A DNA stretch of 64,000 bases, from NCBI GenBank assembly GCA_932294295.1, contig OW028576.1, positions 43,378,247 to 43,442,246 of the forward strand, in the 5' to 3' direction. The position numbers were made by a program, and so were the translations under genes. The notes beneath the pieces are model-generated. The model did no database searches, was not told the origin of the DNA, and saw only the letters and a program-made list of their open reading frames with translations. Below, in pieces: positions 11,698-21,977 of this stretch. Each line of letters starts with the position of its first letter. Position 1 is the stretch's first letter. This DNA is from Alitta virens. Taxonomy: Eukaryota > Annelida > Polychaeta > Phyllodocida > Nereididae.

Positions 11698-14256
11698 AAA
11701 CAACAGAATCAAGTAATTACACCTGGTAATTACACCTGCAAGTAGTGAAAATATATCCTCTAGAAAATTTATAATAGCAGCAGGGTCTACCTCTGCAAAA
11801 TGTCCATGGATGAATCATACTATTTCATTTATCTTTTCTACACAGTTTGCACAGCAAAACAGGTCTAAGCCTGGTCATCAGAGTTACTTATTCATTGGCA
11901 ATGAATATGGTGATCATTCAAGTATTCTACAAGAGCAACCTTGTTGCTGTATCACACACCTTTGATCCAGGGCAGGTGGCCACTACTGATCAGGTATAAT
12001 GCTTTGGTCTTGTTTTGTTTTTATTAGTCTGTTATGTGAAAGTGAAAGCATGTTGATCTATGTTCAATGAATATTCATAAGGACACATTACGGTTACAGT
12101 TTTTTGTTTTTCTAGCACCCCAGTATAGTCTGACAAACTGCTTCACTTGATCCTATTTTTTTAATTTAGGCTAAGTAAAAAATACTGTGTTTGAATTCTC
12201 TTCCCAAAATATTCAATATTGTCTCTTTTTCCGTAAGTTCATTCCTGGTTTTTGGGGCTGCAAATCTGAAAGATAATTAGTTTGACATCGGTAAAATGAC
12301 CAAAATGTGATTTACTATACACCCTTTTTGCGCGGCAGATATGTTGCCTCATTGACCTCTTTTTGATTACATCATATCTTATAACTTCATTACTGTTCCA
12401 TTGTTCTTGCACTCTGTGACCTCACTATGGCCATTGTCTATTTATTATGTCACAATACCATATCTGAGTACAAAGAGGCAAAAATGACAACATGGCTGCT
12501 CTGTGAAAAGAGTGTATGGTGCAACTCAGATAGCATTCCAAATTGACACGACATCAATGTGAGGTCAGTGATGTTGATACGATGTACCAACAGCATACGA
12601 TGTACCACGGTGGTCAATATTGAAAGACCTGATTTAGCATCCTCTCTTTGAAATTAATAAGAATTTTTCAAAACAAATCATTCTATTTACATCTTACTTC
12701 TAGTTTCTCATATTTGTCTGTTTATTTTAGATTCCCAATGAACAAGACAATGAATTTAATTTTCAACCCTCCAAGGACCGAAATATGCTTGTCAAGACTC
12801 GCACAGGGAATTGGGCTACTTTGCAAGGAAAATGGCAGAAAAACGCAACATGTAATTACAATAGAACCAATGCATAAAGATCACCCCTTAAATAAGACTA
12901 AGTCACCATTAAGACTATTTCACCTTTAATACTGCCAATTTTATTATAATAGGACTAACTAACCATCAATACCTCACTATCAAGACCACCCTTAATATTT
13001 AGACCACCTCAATATTTAGGACCACCTAACAATTTTGACCACTTGACCATTATGACCCATCCCTATTAATACCACCTCACTATTGAGACCATTACAAAGC
13101 TATTCCCAGATAGCATTCCATATCGGGCCAGTGTTGTTTCTATATTGGCCACCATCGGTACAACATCATATCAACATCGCTGACATCGTGCCAACGTTGA
13201 TACGATTTGGAATGCTATCTGGTTTAAGACCACTACCAAACGGGCCTCACTTATGCATACCATAGTCAGACGTTAATGACCTTACAGGTTAAAACGTCGT
13301 AAACTTCAGCTACCCCCAATACCCCACTACCAAATGGTATTGAATCAAACCGTTCTAATGAATGAGCCCATTTCTTAGAAAACTGCTGATTAGAAATGAA
13401 TCAATAGGGAAGCCGATGCTTTAAATATTATTATTTGTCAATTATAAAATATTATGACCATGCCATCACCTATATTGGGGTTTACACTAATTTGATATTT
13501 AACATTAAAGACAGTGAATATATAATCAATATTTCTTCTCACCATTATAATTGATTCATATTAAACTTTTTTTTTCAGCAGGCCGTGGCTACTTACGAGT
13601 TAATGCACACCTTCTGGAAACAAATCAACTGAAAAGTGTTAATATTTTGGACGAAAAGCAAGGTTGCCAATCTGCATTTCATGTTAGAGAAACAGTCCAC
13701 TTTGGTGATAGTTGGGTAGGTGGATTCGTCTTTTGTCTATTATATTGTATTGTATTGAATTGTATTAAGAACAAGTCACCACCAGTGTAACAGGGGGTGG
13801 GGGCCCAGCTCAGTGGTTGCGGGCTGGGCTTCCAACAACCTAAGTTGGATGGCCATTTCATCCATCATCTCAATGCCCTGGTCCCTGCCTGTCCTTATTA
13901 GCCCATCAGGTACAGAAATAAAGGATGTAAAGCTCTAATCCACCACCACATCCCATATATTGCACATCCCATGGGTCCTTCTAATTAGTTTATTTCTGTT
14001 GTTCCAAGTGAATCTCAAAACAGGATGTCTTTACTTAACTAGCAACACAAGTGAAATTATAGAACACATCGCCACTCTGTTCAGCTGTTTGGTGCTTTAT
14101 GTAATTTGTGAACCACAAGTTGACATAACAAATGCACAAGACAGAAGAACAAACCTACAAATCGAGCCACCAAGATATACTTTCATGAATGCTGCAGGAT
14201 ACATTAGAAACGAGCAATGTTACAGTTACATTTATAGAACTGTAGTGGGTTTGTAG
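3610..14256 (+). CDS. unrecognised seven-exon gene
   Basis: Proposed exons are 3610-3752, 5185-5538, 10481-10609, 11846-11993, 12731-12851, 13579-13719 and 14009-14256. Each inner boundary has AG acceptor and GT donor dinucleotides, and most acceptors follow a T-rich tract. The phases chain without a stop and sum to 1284 nt (427 codons plus TAG), which chance would rarely give. I chose the ATG at 3610 because the frame has stops upstream (3562, 3586); an unseen upstream exon remains possible. The product is mixed charged and beta-like, with scattered cysteines and a hydrophobic stretch near the end (CLVLYVIC). I recognise no family, catalytic motif or clear signal peptide. The introns carry a satellite, MITEs and a SINE. 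The last exon runs into a minisatellite, so the C-terminus is the least certain part. Confidence 0.6.
3785..3835. repeat. (AGAT)n-like microsatellite
   Basis: An interrupted GATA/AGAT run directly after exon 1 of the seven-exon gene. Confidence 0.8.
4050..4400. repeat. degenerate repeat with about 250-bp spacing
   Basis: GGCAGGCTTTTTAAGGGTCC near 4314 echoes GCAGGCTTTTCTAGGGTCC near 4063, each followed by CACACTTT. A partial version lies near 4207. It looks like an old tandem or MITE array. Confidence 0.4.
4685..4862. mobile_element. MITE family A, copy 2
   Basis: A 178-bp foldback. The left end TTACAGCCAAATTCATAGA and the right end TCTATGAATTTGGCTGTAA are perfect inverted repeats. The inner arms GATGACGTCATG and CATGACGTCCTC are also inverted. 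No open frame. The flanks do not show an obvious target duplication. Confidence 0.85.
5036..5150 (-). mobile_element. tRNA-derived SINE remnant
   Basis: On the minus strand a box-A-like TTTAGTGGTTAAGT is followed about 40 nt later by the box B GGTTCGAACCCC. The acceptor stem does not pair, and the copy lies in an intron next to exon 2, so it is a SINE head rather than a tRNA gene. Confidence 0.55.
5185..5538 (+). CDS. exon 2 of unrecognised gene
   Basis: The acceptor is TTTTTCAG and the donor is GTGAGT. The largest exon, about 118 codons, is open throughout, with acidic/hydrophobic alternation and cysteines in a CNVEV...CLKTC pattern. It joins exon 1 in phase 2. Confidence 0.7.
5700..5915. 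repeat. degenerate short tandem repeat
   Basis: Repeats of roughly 20 bp around the motif AAGTACCAACTTTCG, with CCCC-type spacers. The copies vary considerably. Confidence 0.65.
6625..6815 (-). mobile_element. tRNA-derived SINE, family S, copy 1
   Basis: On the minus strand the head reads TAGCTCAGAGGTAGCGC (box A), then CTTCCAACC (anticodon-loop position), then GGTTCGATTCCC (box B). A body containing GCCTGTCCTAATTAGCCC and a C-rich tail follow. The same body appears at 13795-13955 and 61525-61715. The acceptor arms do not pair, so this is not a tRNA gene. Confidence 0.85.
7179..10170. repeat. 3-kb satellite, 31/33-bp units
   Basis: The basic unit is GAAATGGCTAAGTCATCT followed either by ATCTATGGATATT (31 bp) or by a GTCTRTATGGAAATT variant (33 bp). 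The two types largely alternate, forming a dimer of about 64 bp. A distinct insert containing CGCTTAGGCCTCTATCTATTG recurs near 7700, 8975, 9565 and 9990, so a higher-order unit has itself been duplicated. Roughly 90 units lie in intron 2 of the seven-exon gene. Open frames in it only reflect unit length. Confidence 0.97.
10481..10609 (+). CDS. exon 3 of unrecognised gene
   Basis: The acceptor is ATTTTTTCAG. I chose the donor CACAG|GTGAAA rather than the upstream CAG|GTAGCA because only it keeps the phase with exon 4. It encodes FNLTPNVFAEM and ends in the CQVAVHR region. Confidence 0.6.
10957..11625. mobile_element. CpG-rich repeat related to 56408-57077
   Basis: A stretch with many CGAG/GAGCG motifs in an otherwise AT-rich intron. 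Its inner part (a T-run, then AAGCAGGTTTAAAAACTTGG, then ACATTGTTTACC) parallels the element at 56408-57077. The ends are poorly conserved. It lies in intron 3 of the seven-exon gene. Confidence 0.5.
11654..11697. repeat. (GTA)n microsatellite
   Basis: About 14 GTA triplets in an intron. Confidence 0.95.
11846..11993 (+). CDS. exon 4 of unrecognised gene
   Basis: The acceptor is CTACACAG and the donor is CAG|GTATAA (phase 0). The translation alternates hydrophobic and polar residues (SLVIRVTYS, VIIQVFYKS), which suggests beta strands. Confidence 0.6.
12325..12515 (+). mobile_element. MITE family B, copy 1
   Basis: This segment matches the reverse complement of 54950-55151 over most of its length (shared blocks such as TTGCACTCTGTGACCTCA and ATGGCCATTGT). 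The ends are inverted: GCCTCATTGACCT on the left, an AGAGGC...ACATGGCTG block on the right. It is non-coding. Confidence 0.75.
12526..12610. mobile_element. MITE family C, truncated copy
   Basis: It begins CAGATAGCATTCCAAATTG, the same end as the intact copy at 13106-13222, and continues with ATGTTGATACGATGT, but it lacks the opposite end. It lies immediately after MITE family B copy 1. Confidence 0.55.
12731..12851 (+). CDS. exon 5 of unrecognised gene
   Basis: The acceptor is TTATTTTAG and the frame starts IPNEQDNEF. A weak donor, T|GTAATT, gives phase 1 and fits exon 6. If it is not used, the frame stops 24 nt later. Confidence 0.5.
12900..13085. repeat. degenerate ACCACCTCA-type repeat
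   Basis: Short repeats of about 20-25 bp (ACCACCTCACTATTAAG and variants). Similar sequence recurs at 50030-50140. Confidence 0.55.
13106..13222. mobile_element. MITE family C, intact copy
   Basis: A 117-bp palindromic element. The left end CCAGATAGCATTCCA and the right end TGGAATGCTATCTGG are perfect inverted repeats. No coding sequence. Related copies lie at 12526-12610 and 21239-21353. Confidence 0.85.
13579..13719 (+). CDS. exon 6 of unrecognised gene
   Basis: The acceptor is TTTTTTTTTCAG. The frame encodes GRGYLRVNAHLLE and ends FGDSW-V. The donor GTAG|GTGGAT was chosen because it alone puts exon 7 in an open frame. A SINE lies in the following intron. Confidence 0.55.
13795..13955 (+). 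mobile_element. SINE family S, copy 2
   Basis: Box A (CCCAGCTCAGTGGTTG) and the GGGCTTCCAAC loop are present, but box B is deleted and the sequence jumps to CTAAGTTGGATGGCC. The body GCCTGTCCTTATTAGCCC matches copies 1 and 3. It lies in the last intron of the seven-exon gene. Confidence 0.75.
14009..14256 (+). CDS. terminal exon of unrecognised gene
   Basis: The acceptor is TGTTCCAAG and the exon is open to TAG at 14254. The last dozen codons are made of sequence resembling the adjoining minisatellite unit, so either the stop was created by the repeat or the repeat grew from the exon end. Confidence 0.45.
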
Positions 14257-15090
14257 AACAGTTACCTTTGTAGAACTGCAGTTACCTTTGGTAACTGTAG
14301 TTCTACAAAGGTAACTGCAATTCTACAAAGGTAACTACAAAGGTAACTGTAGTTTTACAAAGGTAACTGTAGTTCTACAAAGGTAGAACTGCAGTGAACT
14401 GCAGTTACCTTTGTAGAATTGCAGTTACCTTTGTAGAACTGCAGTTACCTTTGTAGAACTACAGTTACCTTTGTAGAACTACAGTTACCTTTGTAGTTAC
14501 CTTTGTAGAATTGCAGTTACCTTTGTAGAACTGCAGTTACCTTTGTAGAACTGCAGTTACCTTTGTAGAACAGTTACCTTTGTAGAACTGCAGTTACCTT
14601 TGTAGAACTACAGTTACCTTTGTAGAACTACAGTTACCTTTGTAGAACTGCAGTTACCTTTGTAGAACTACAGTTACCTTTGTAGAACTACAGTTACCTT
14701 TGTAGAACTACAGTTACCTTTGTAGAACAGTTTGTAGAACTGCAGATACCTTTGTAGAACTGCAGTGAACTGCAGTTACCTTTGTAGAATTTCAGTTACC
14801 TTTGTAGAATTGCAGTTACCTTTGTAGAACTGCAGTTACCTTTGTAGAACTACAGTTACCTTTGTAGAACTGCAGTGAACTGCAGTTACCTTTATAGAAT
14901 TACAGTTACCTTTGTAGAACTGCAGTTACCTTTGTAGAATTACAGTTACCTTTGTAGAATTACAGTTACCTTTGTAGAATTGCAGTTACCTTTGTAGAAC
15001 TGCAGTTACCTTTGTAGAACTGCAGTTACCTTTGTAGAACAGTTACCTTTGTAGAACTGCAGTTACCTTTGTAGAACTGCAGTTACCTTT
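14236..15090. repeat. 20-bp minisatellite, left part
   Basis: About 40 copies of CAGTTACCTTTGTAGAACTG with G/A and C/T variants. Units between about 14290 and 14390 are inverted, so the array contains its own large palindrome. A LINE is inserted at its right end; more copies resume at 17691. Confidence 0.95.
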
Positions 15091-15257
15091 GTAAGAATAA
15101 GAATAAGAATAAGAATAAGCTTTATTTAAAGTCTTTTTTTTTTTAAATAACAATAAAACATTAGCCCATGGGCTATTACATGACAATGGAAGATGAGAAT
15201 ATATATACAGATGAAAGAACAATGAATAATGTCTATGTACATGATGCGCAGAAAAGC

Positions 15258-15900
15258 TTAGTGGGTTAACTTCACATATTCTTGACATCTTTGTTTGAAT
15301 TCCCTGAGGGTGGTACAACTTTTAACATCTGATGGTAACTCATTCCATACTTTAGCTCCATAGTACTTAAAAGAATTATAACCATAATTTATGCTTTTAA
15401 ATCTATTTTGAATTATTCTTCTGTTATCTCTCATATCATATTTATTGACCTTGATTTCAAACAAATCACATAAATAATCAGGAGATAGATTATTAATACA
15501 TTTGTAAACCTCAATGCTTAACATATACTTCAAGTAACTTGTTACTGACATGGTGTTACTTCTTTGTAGTAAATCTGAATAACTTGCATCAAAATCGCCA
15601 TAAACAAATCGTAAGGCTCTATGCTGCAGACGATCTAATTTTCTAATATTGCCAGATCTAGTAAACATCCAAGTAACTGGACAATAGTTGAATATACTCT
15701 TAATAAAAGACATAAATATATTCATTTTCACATCATGGTCTAACATATTGCTAAGTCTCATAAGTGCATTAATCTGTCGACTCGCCTTTTTACATAATTG
15801 TGAAACATGAAGGTCAAAAGTAAGTTTGCAGTCGATTTCAATACCTAACAGTTTGGCATTTTCATTACACATGACATTTTGGCCACCTATGGTGAAATAC
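15258..15900 (-). pseudogene. LINE C-terminal region fragment
   Basis: An open frame with KLLGIEIDCKLTFDLHVSQL and LDRLQHRALRFVYGDF, hallmarks of the region following the RT in Jockey/CR1-type LINEs. It is separated from the RT by a TAA and by a frame change near the YADD box. No function is expected. Confidence 0.85.
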
Positions 15901-16080
15901 TGTGGGGCATCATTCTTGTTGCCAAAGATAATGGCTTAGTATTTATCGGGGTTGGCTTGCATGCCATTTGTCATAAACCAATTGGTTATTTTATTTCCAC
16001 ATTGTTCTAATTTGCTAGTCAGTTCATAGGGGGAATCAGATGTGTACGAGATGGTGTTGTCATCAGCATAATTGTATAAT

Positions 16081-17160
16081 TCAACACCTTGTGCACAAAA
16101 TAACATCATTTATGAAAATATTGAACAGGGTTGGCCCTAAAATGGAACCCTGGGGGACGCCCTTTCTTATCATGGACCAATCACTTCTGGCTTGCTTTAC
16201 CTTGACACGTTGATATCTGTCATTCAAGTAGTTTTGAATAAGTTTAGCGCAGTCTAGGCTATAGCCATATGCGTACAGCTTCGCAATTAATAAACCATGG
16301 GGGATAACATCAAAAGCTTTACTAAGATCCATGAAGATTGCTCCACAGTATTTACCATTATCTAATGCATATCTCCAATCTTCAATAGCTTTGACTAAAA
16401 CAGATTGTGTGTTATGATTTTTCCTGTAAGCAGATAGACAACCAGCTTTCTTATCATAAAAATATTCACTTAACTGACAATCAATGGCTGATTCCATGAT
16501 TTTTGATATGCATGGGAGTATACTCACTGGTCTATATTTTGTTTTATCCAAAGGATTATCCTTCTTAAAGCATGGTGAAATTTCAGCAAGTTTAAGGTCA
16601 CTTGGGAACTTTGCATTAACTATGCTATAATTTATAATACTTGTGATTGACGGTGCAAGTTCATTTCTTGCTAAATATAATAATTTTGGCGGTAATTCAT
16701 CAAAACCGGTTGCCTTTTTTGGGTTTACTTTGGATAAAATATCATGGACTTGTTTGACAGTTAAAGTATTTAATACACATGTATCACCATTGTTCATGTC
16801 TCTTATTAGTTTAATACTTTCATGATCATTATATTTACACATGAGATCTTCAACACTGAGACCGGTACATGTATCATTGAAACCAATGTGATCTGAAATA
16901 TATTTGTAATATTCATTAAACACATTTGCAACATCATTATTTTCAATTACTATATTATTTCCTTCCTTGAGCATAATATCATTCGATTGACCAAGTTTAT
17001 CAGAGAAGTATGGTTTTATTGTTTGCCAGAAGTTTCGGTCAGAACTTCCATTGTTACATCTTTCTCTAAAGTATTCTTGACGACAAAACTTATTCAAATT
17101 GACAAATCGGTTTCTCAACATACGATATTTTTCCCAAAGTACTGGATTTCCAATAGGCAT
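16081..17160 (-). pseudogene. LINE reverse transcriptase fragment
   Basis: Contains YRPVSILPCISKIME, AIFMDLSKAFDVIPH (the first catalytic Asp region) and KGVPQGSILGPTLFNIFIND. The frame ends at 16081, just before the YADD motif, which is readable in another frame near 16060. A one-base change thus separates the catalytic blocks, so the copy is dead. Confidence 0.9.
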
Positions 17161-17679
17161 TTTGAGACATTCGTTTTTGATACATTAACTTTCTTAAATC
17201 ACTGTTCATGTGGGGTGCCCCTTTACCTTTTACAAACTTTGTTTTAATAGGGGTGTGTTCATTTACAACTTCACTGACCATGCAATTTAAAATCCAGTAT
17301 TTATCGTCTATGTCATCAAACATGTCCATAACTTGAAAGGGATGAAACTTAAATCCCTTTGAAAATTTTCAAGATTGAATTTTTTGAAAGATCTGTATTT
17401 AATAACCCTATTCTTTATCTTTGGCATCTTTAATTTAGTGGCAACTGCAATAACATTGTGCCAGTCGCTTAAACCACAATTCCAGTTGAGAATAGAAGTA
17501 AATCTTTTTGGCTGAGAAACAATGCATAAATCAATAACAGAAGGAACATTACCCTTAAAACATGTGGGTTCATTGATTTTGTTGCAAAGACTATACAGAT
17601 TCAGTATTTCAGAGAGCTTTTCAGATTTTGAGTTAGTTTTTGACATATCAATATTTACATCACCAATAATAATTATCAT
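17090..17679 (-). pseudogene. LINE endonuclease C-terminal fragment
   Basis: Two offset frames. One carries IIGDVNIDM and SDWHNVIAVATK, the C-terminal part of an APE-type endonuclease (the GDFN and SDH-like motifs). The other carries the linker leading to the RT. The start of the endonuclease is missing, as expected for 5' truncation. Confidence 0.8.
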
Positions 17680-17690
17680 ATTGGCAGTGA

Positions 17691-17757
17691 ACTGCAGTTA
17701 CCTTTGTAGAATTGCAGTTACCTTTGTAGAATTGCAGTTATCTTTGTAGAACTGCAT
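17691..17757. repeat. 20-bp minisatellite, right part
   Basis: About three units of CAGTTACCTTTGTAGAATTG, the same array as 14236-15090, now on the far side of the inserted LINE. Confidence 0.95.
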
Positions 17758-18144
17758 TTGACAGTTTCGGTTATCCAAACTTTTTGTTTTACTAAGAATC
17801 ATTAAAAAAATGTGTAATAAAAAATAAAGTGGAAACTGCTTGTTTATGTAAAACAATTAATTGGTATTAATTACCATAACTCAGTTTTTTTTTAATGTTT
17901 TTACATTTTTTAACTTGTAAGTCAAAATGCTGGTAATAAAATTTGTATTTCATTGCATTGCGTTGTATTGTACCGTATCAGTGCTACTGGTCTGAACCTC
18001 AGTCGGTTTATATGTCCAGCTGCAGGCAGAATTACAGAGATGATAAGTCTTGGAATCAGCATTTTACACATTTACCCTATAGGTGGGAACATTCACTTGC
18101 CTCAGCATAGACACTGCGTATAAGGCACCTCCGATTATATGGCC

Positions 18145-19330
18145 CCCAGCAAGCAAACTAACGTTGAAACAACGTTGATATTTCACCAGATTCACCAGGA
18201 ACATCAGCAAATCAAAACTAAATGTCTACAAAACATCTAAAATTAGACGTTGAATCAACGTGTCTGTTTAAACGTTGATACGATTTTTGGCAACATTGTT
18301 ACTGGTGGCGCCTCCTGGAGTTACTTTATTGTACTCATCCTTGCTGGTCTATTTTGCTTGCGCTGGAGACTGGTAGCAGTTCTGAGGTAAGTCTGAAATG
18401 GCTATCATCTGCAACAATCCTTGTTTGTTTTATATTCATTTTCATGATTAAGTTACCTCAGTCACTGCTGATAAGTTGTACACTTTTTTTTTCTTCACAT
18501 CAACATTACAATCTTTCCACAGTCTTTAGTGTTTAACTCTGACTATTGTGTAATGTTGCTAAAACAATGATGCTTAAAGTTTAAATAAATTATGTACTCT
18601 TTCAATAACAACTCCAAACCAATGATATAAAGTCGTAATAATGTAATCATTTTAGTGAAAGGTATATTTTTAGCCGACTTTGGAAATAATAGTGAAACAA
18701 ATTATTGCACATTAAAATTATAATAATAAATTAAAATTAATTAATTAGTGTGAAAAAAAATTTAGAAAAAAAAAATTTAATTAAAGAATAATTAAAATTT
18801 AATTAATTAATAAAAGATTATAATAATAAACTAAAATAATAATTAATTAAAAAAAATAATAATAATTAAAAAATGGTGACGACACACAATTTTAGTGACG
18901 ATTTAGGGGGGAATTTCGAACTCAGTAGGTCAAAGCTGACAGCACCGCAGACCAGGTACTACTTGCAGCCTCTGTTCTGATGGCCCACAGACAAGCGACT
19001 GAAGATGAAATCAAGAGGGCGACACAAAAGTATTTGCAGAATGCCCTATTCCGCCACGGGGAGCAGAAATTAATTTATTTTGTTTACTGTATGAAATTAA
19101 ATATAACAGTGTACTAATTAACTGAAGTGTATTTGTTTTCAAAAACTAACCAAACTGAACATTGATTAAACGCTTAGACACTAACGTTTATTAAACATTA
19201 GAATTGGGACATCTATACAACGTCATGCCTAAACGTCAGAAAAACTTTCATGTGATAATACGTCATTTTAAACGTTAAGGCAAAACGTTGTTCCAATACC
19301 TAAATGACGTTAAGTGCTTAATTATTACAA
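18145..19330. mobile_element. possible AACGTT-ended DNA element
   Basis: The left part has AACGTTGAAACAACGTTGA and ACGTTGAATCAACGTG; the right part has several AAACGTT and ACGTCATTTTAAACGTTA motifs. This suggests subterminal repeats around a 1.2-kb unit. The interior holds a BEN-like fragment at 18929-19116 and AT-rich filler. The exact ends are not certain. Confidence 0.4.
18929..19116 (+). pseudogene. BEN-like domain tail fragment
   Basis: A GC-richer island in AT-rich sequence with an open frame reading ADQVLLAASVLMAHRQATED followed by EIKRATQKYLQNALFRHG, which resembles the last helices of BEN domains. A TAG lies immediately upstream in frame, and the frame then runs into AT-rich non-coding sequence. 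It is probably a captured exon or gene relic. Confidence 0.35.
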
Positions 19331-21200
19331 CTATGACCTGAATGATAATAAGTCCTATTACTTAAACAATTTATACTAATTGAATAACTTTAAAACATTG
19401 TGAAGAAAGAGTCCATGTTATAACAATATCTTGATTTAAAAAGTTATTTTAGAAATAAACATAGAAGGGCGTCAAAATCATTAACAGGATTACATTTGTA
19501 CATTAAAGAATAATATGACATTTATCACCGATTTTACCTGAGAAACATGGTGACTTTGTGACAAAGTTTGGCTGTCAAATAAAATGACAGTTGTGCATTT
19601 CTATATTGGTTGTTTCATAGCTTTATATTATCTTTTTAATCACACTCAATTTATCAGTATTTCTTAAACTCTTAAACTTGCTTTGTATGTTACTTTTGTG
19701 TGCTTCTAAGTGTCTTAATTATTATTAAAGCTACTTGTGCAATAATCAATTGTAATTGTTAAATATAATTGGGGATATTTCCACCCTGGGTAATGGTATT
19801 TTGTAAATACTCGGGTGTATCCCCTTCCAACACATCATATGTTTAATTTCTATCATATTGATTGTTTTATGTATACTTGCAAATCAATGTACTCCGTTGT
19901 GTTGGAAAAAAAATTATAAATAAATAAAAAATGTCTAAACCCATTGGATATGGTAACTGGGGTATTAAGTCTCTTATTCTGTGAAACTCTGAGCAAACAA
20001 AGTGCCAATTTACTCATAATTCTGCTTAGTATGGTTTTTTTTTTTTCAAAACCAAATGTATTTTAATTGTTATGTCTTGGAAGCATATTATTGATTTAGA
20101 AAATGAGGCATTTTACTTACTGTAGTTATAAGAAGAAATAATAAACTTGTTACATTATAAAGTCACACCATCGAAAACCCAAAATACAATTCTGACCTTC
20201 TACAAATAAAAATATAGGCTGCGCTGCAGCTAACCCTCAGGTAATCCCACATAGCACACAGGCATCATTAAAATTGTAAAATGTCCATCCGACAGGCAGG
20301 AGGGTGAGCGTTACACTTTAATTTCCAGAGCTGAACTCTAGCACTAATGCACTTACCCTAATGAAATTTAAGTAACACTCTATATTGCCTAATGGTGCCC
20401 TGAGATAGCCACACTGACATATCTCGGCTACGTTTTACAAAATTTGGAAAAATATAATAATTTTTTGAGTGTTTATATAGTTTGTACGATGAACCGAAAC
20501 AATTGCCTCTTGGCCTACATTTGTATATATATGTATATAGTAAAAACTTATTTACTAAGTATTTTGAAATAAATTTATTTAACGTTGGTATTTGAAGTTA
20601 TTTGCATGTAGAATACATGTAGTCATGTGTCAAAAAAGACATGTTACGCAAAACTTACACTATGTCGAAATTTACAGAACTCTGAATTACTTAATGTAGC
20701 TATTACGTTGTGGTTTATAGATTGAAGTCAAACAACACAAACAGAACCAATTGTGCTCCATTGTCTAAAAGCAGTTATGTGTCACAAGACTTTAACTATT
20801 AACAATTAATGTAAATAGAATGAACTACGATACGCAAGTATAAACAATGGTTACAAAACAATGTTAATTTGAAACACACGTTCTAACAAATAACAAATAT
20901 GCCTGATACTGTATTTCTTATAATTAACCAGTAAAAACCATGAAGTAGGTCAAAACATTTTATTTGCCTGTACCAAAATAATTTTGGGGCAATGTTGAGT
21001 GCTCAGATATTGGGGAATTCAGGGCCGTAGGCAGGCTTTTATAGTAGGGTTACAAACCATAGAGTGGTCCTAGGGCGGTGCAGACACTTTGAGGGAGAGT
21101 GTGGGAGGGTTGGGGTAGGAGGGGTGTGGAGGATATCCCCCTGGAAATTTTTGCACTTAAAGGAGCCCTCAGAGCTTCTACGGTGCACTCAGGGTCCAGT
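19331..21200. other. non-coding stretch
   Basis: AT-rich sequence without an exon I can support. The short frame at 21064-21258 has no protein-like features. Confidence 0.5.
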
Positions 21201-21238
21201 TTTTAAAAGAATTAATTATTTTACATGGTACATACCAT

Positions 21239-21353
21239 CCCAGATGGCATCGTTTTGATGTCGGCCCCATGAGGTTGACATCGGACCATCATCGGGCCAA
21301 CATCGAGCCAACATCGAGCCAACATCGAGCCGACGTTGCACGTTATCAGGGAT
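21239..21353. mobile_element. MITE family C, diverged copy
   Basis: Starts CCAGATGGCATCG and has a tripled internal motif CAACATCGAGC. The right end (TTATCAGGGA) is degraded. The spacing and the GTTGACATCGG motif resemble the intact copy at 13106-13222. Confidence 0.5.
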
Positions 21354-21762
21354 TAGCCTGTATGAAATAAAGCTTCTTATAAATAAACGGAGAATTACAA
21401 GCATGACTTGTTATTACCTATGACAATAAAGGCTGAAGTTGAATGTTGGGAGAAGAAGCGGCAGGTACCACCAGGTACACCATTAGCTGAAACTATTGCA
21501 GACACTATTCCTCAAACTGCCTTCCCTAACCTATTAAATGTAACACATATATTCCATAGGGCCCTCCAATGAAGATGGTGAACATTCTGGAGCAGTCAGC
21601 AGACACATGTAGTTGTCATTTTAACACTGTTACATTTTGTATTGATTATGAATTTAAATAATTTTCAGGGATAATAAATGAATGTATACATTTCAAGTGC
21701 TTAACAATGATCTTGTGTTAGATTTTCAATAATGGACACCTTGGTCTTGGTGGACACCTAAC

Positions 21763-21779
21763 CCCCCCCCCCCCCCCCC
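21763..21779. repeat. poly(C) run
   Basis: A long C homopolymer, likely to be a sequencing or assembly trouble spot. Confidence 0.9.
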
Positions 21780-21808
21780 TGCCTACGGCCCTGGAATTAA
21801 GAAATAAT

Positions 21809-21977
21809 CTAATATTCGTATTCACAAATGAAATCCAGCTCATGGTCACACACAACATCATAGAGCAGTTTGTTTTGCTTCACGAGTAAACATTTCCCCC
21901 ATGTGGTTCAGTGTTGTTGTCCCATGGAGTTTGACTGAAGTCGATCCGTTTCTGGTTGAGGACCCAGATATATTGAT
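21809..21977 (-). CDS. C-type lectin-like last exon (frameshifted)
   Basis: The acceptor is GTTTTTTAG at 21978. The frame WVLNQKRIDF...TEPHG closes at a TGA, but a neighbouring frame from about 21892 reads CLLVKQNKLLYDVVCDHELD and FICEYEY, then TAG at 21809. The switch falls at a GGGGGAAA run. Confidence 0.6.

Larger units (their letters stand above)
15091..17688 (-). mobile_element. 5'-truncated LINE in the minisatellite
   Basis: A minus-strand non-LTR retrotransposon carrying the end of an endonuclease domain, a reverse transcriptase and a C-terminal region. Its 3' end is an AATAAA-like signal and a (TTCTTA)n tail at 15091-15118. Minisatellite units flank both ends. It resembles CR1/L2-type LINEs, but the clade is not secure. 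The frames are broken. Confidence 0.9.

Noticed and set aside
3610..14256. alpha-2-macroglobulin/thioester-type protein
   Set aside because: The beta-like alternation in exons 2-5 suggested it, but no thioester GCGEQ motif, bait region or other family hallmark is visible.
15043..15318. LINE 3' end as a separate protein
   Set aside because: The frame crosses the (TTCTTA)n tail into the minisatellite.
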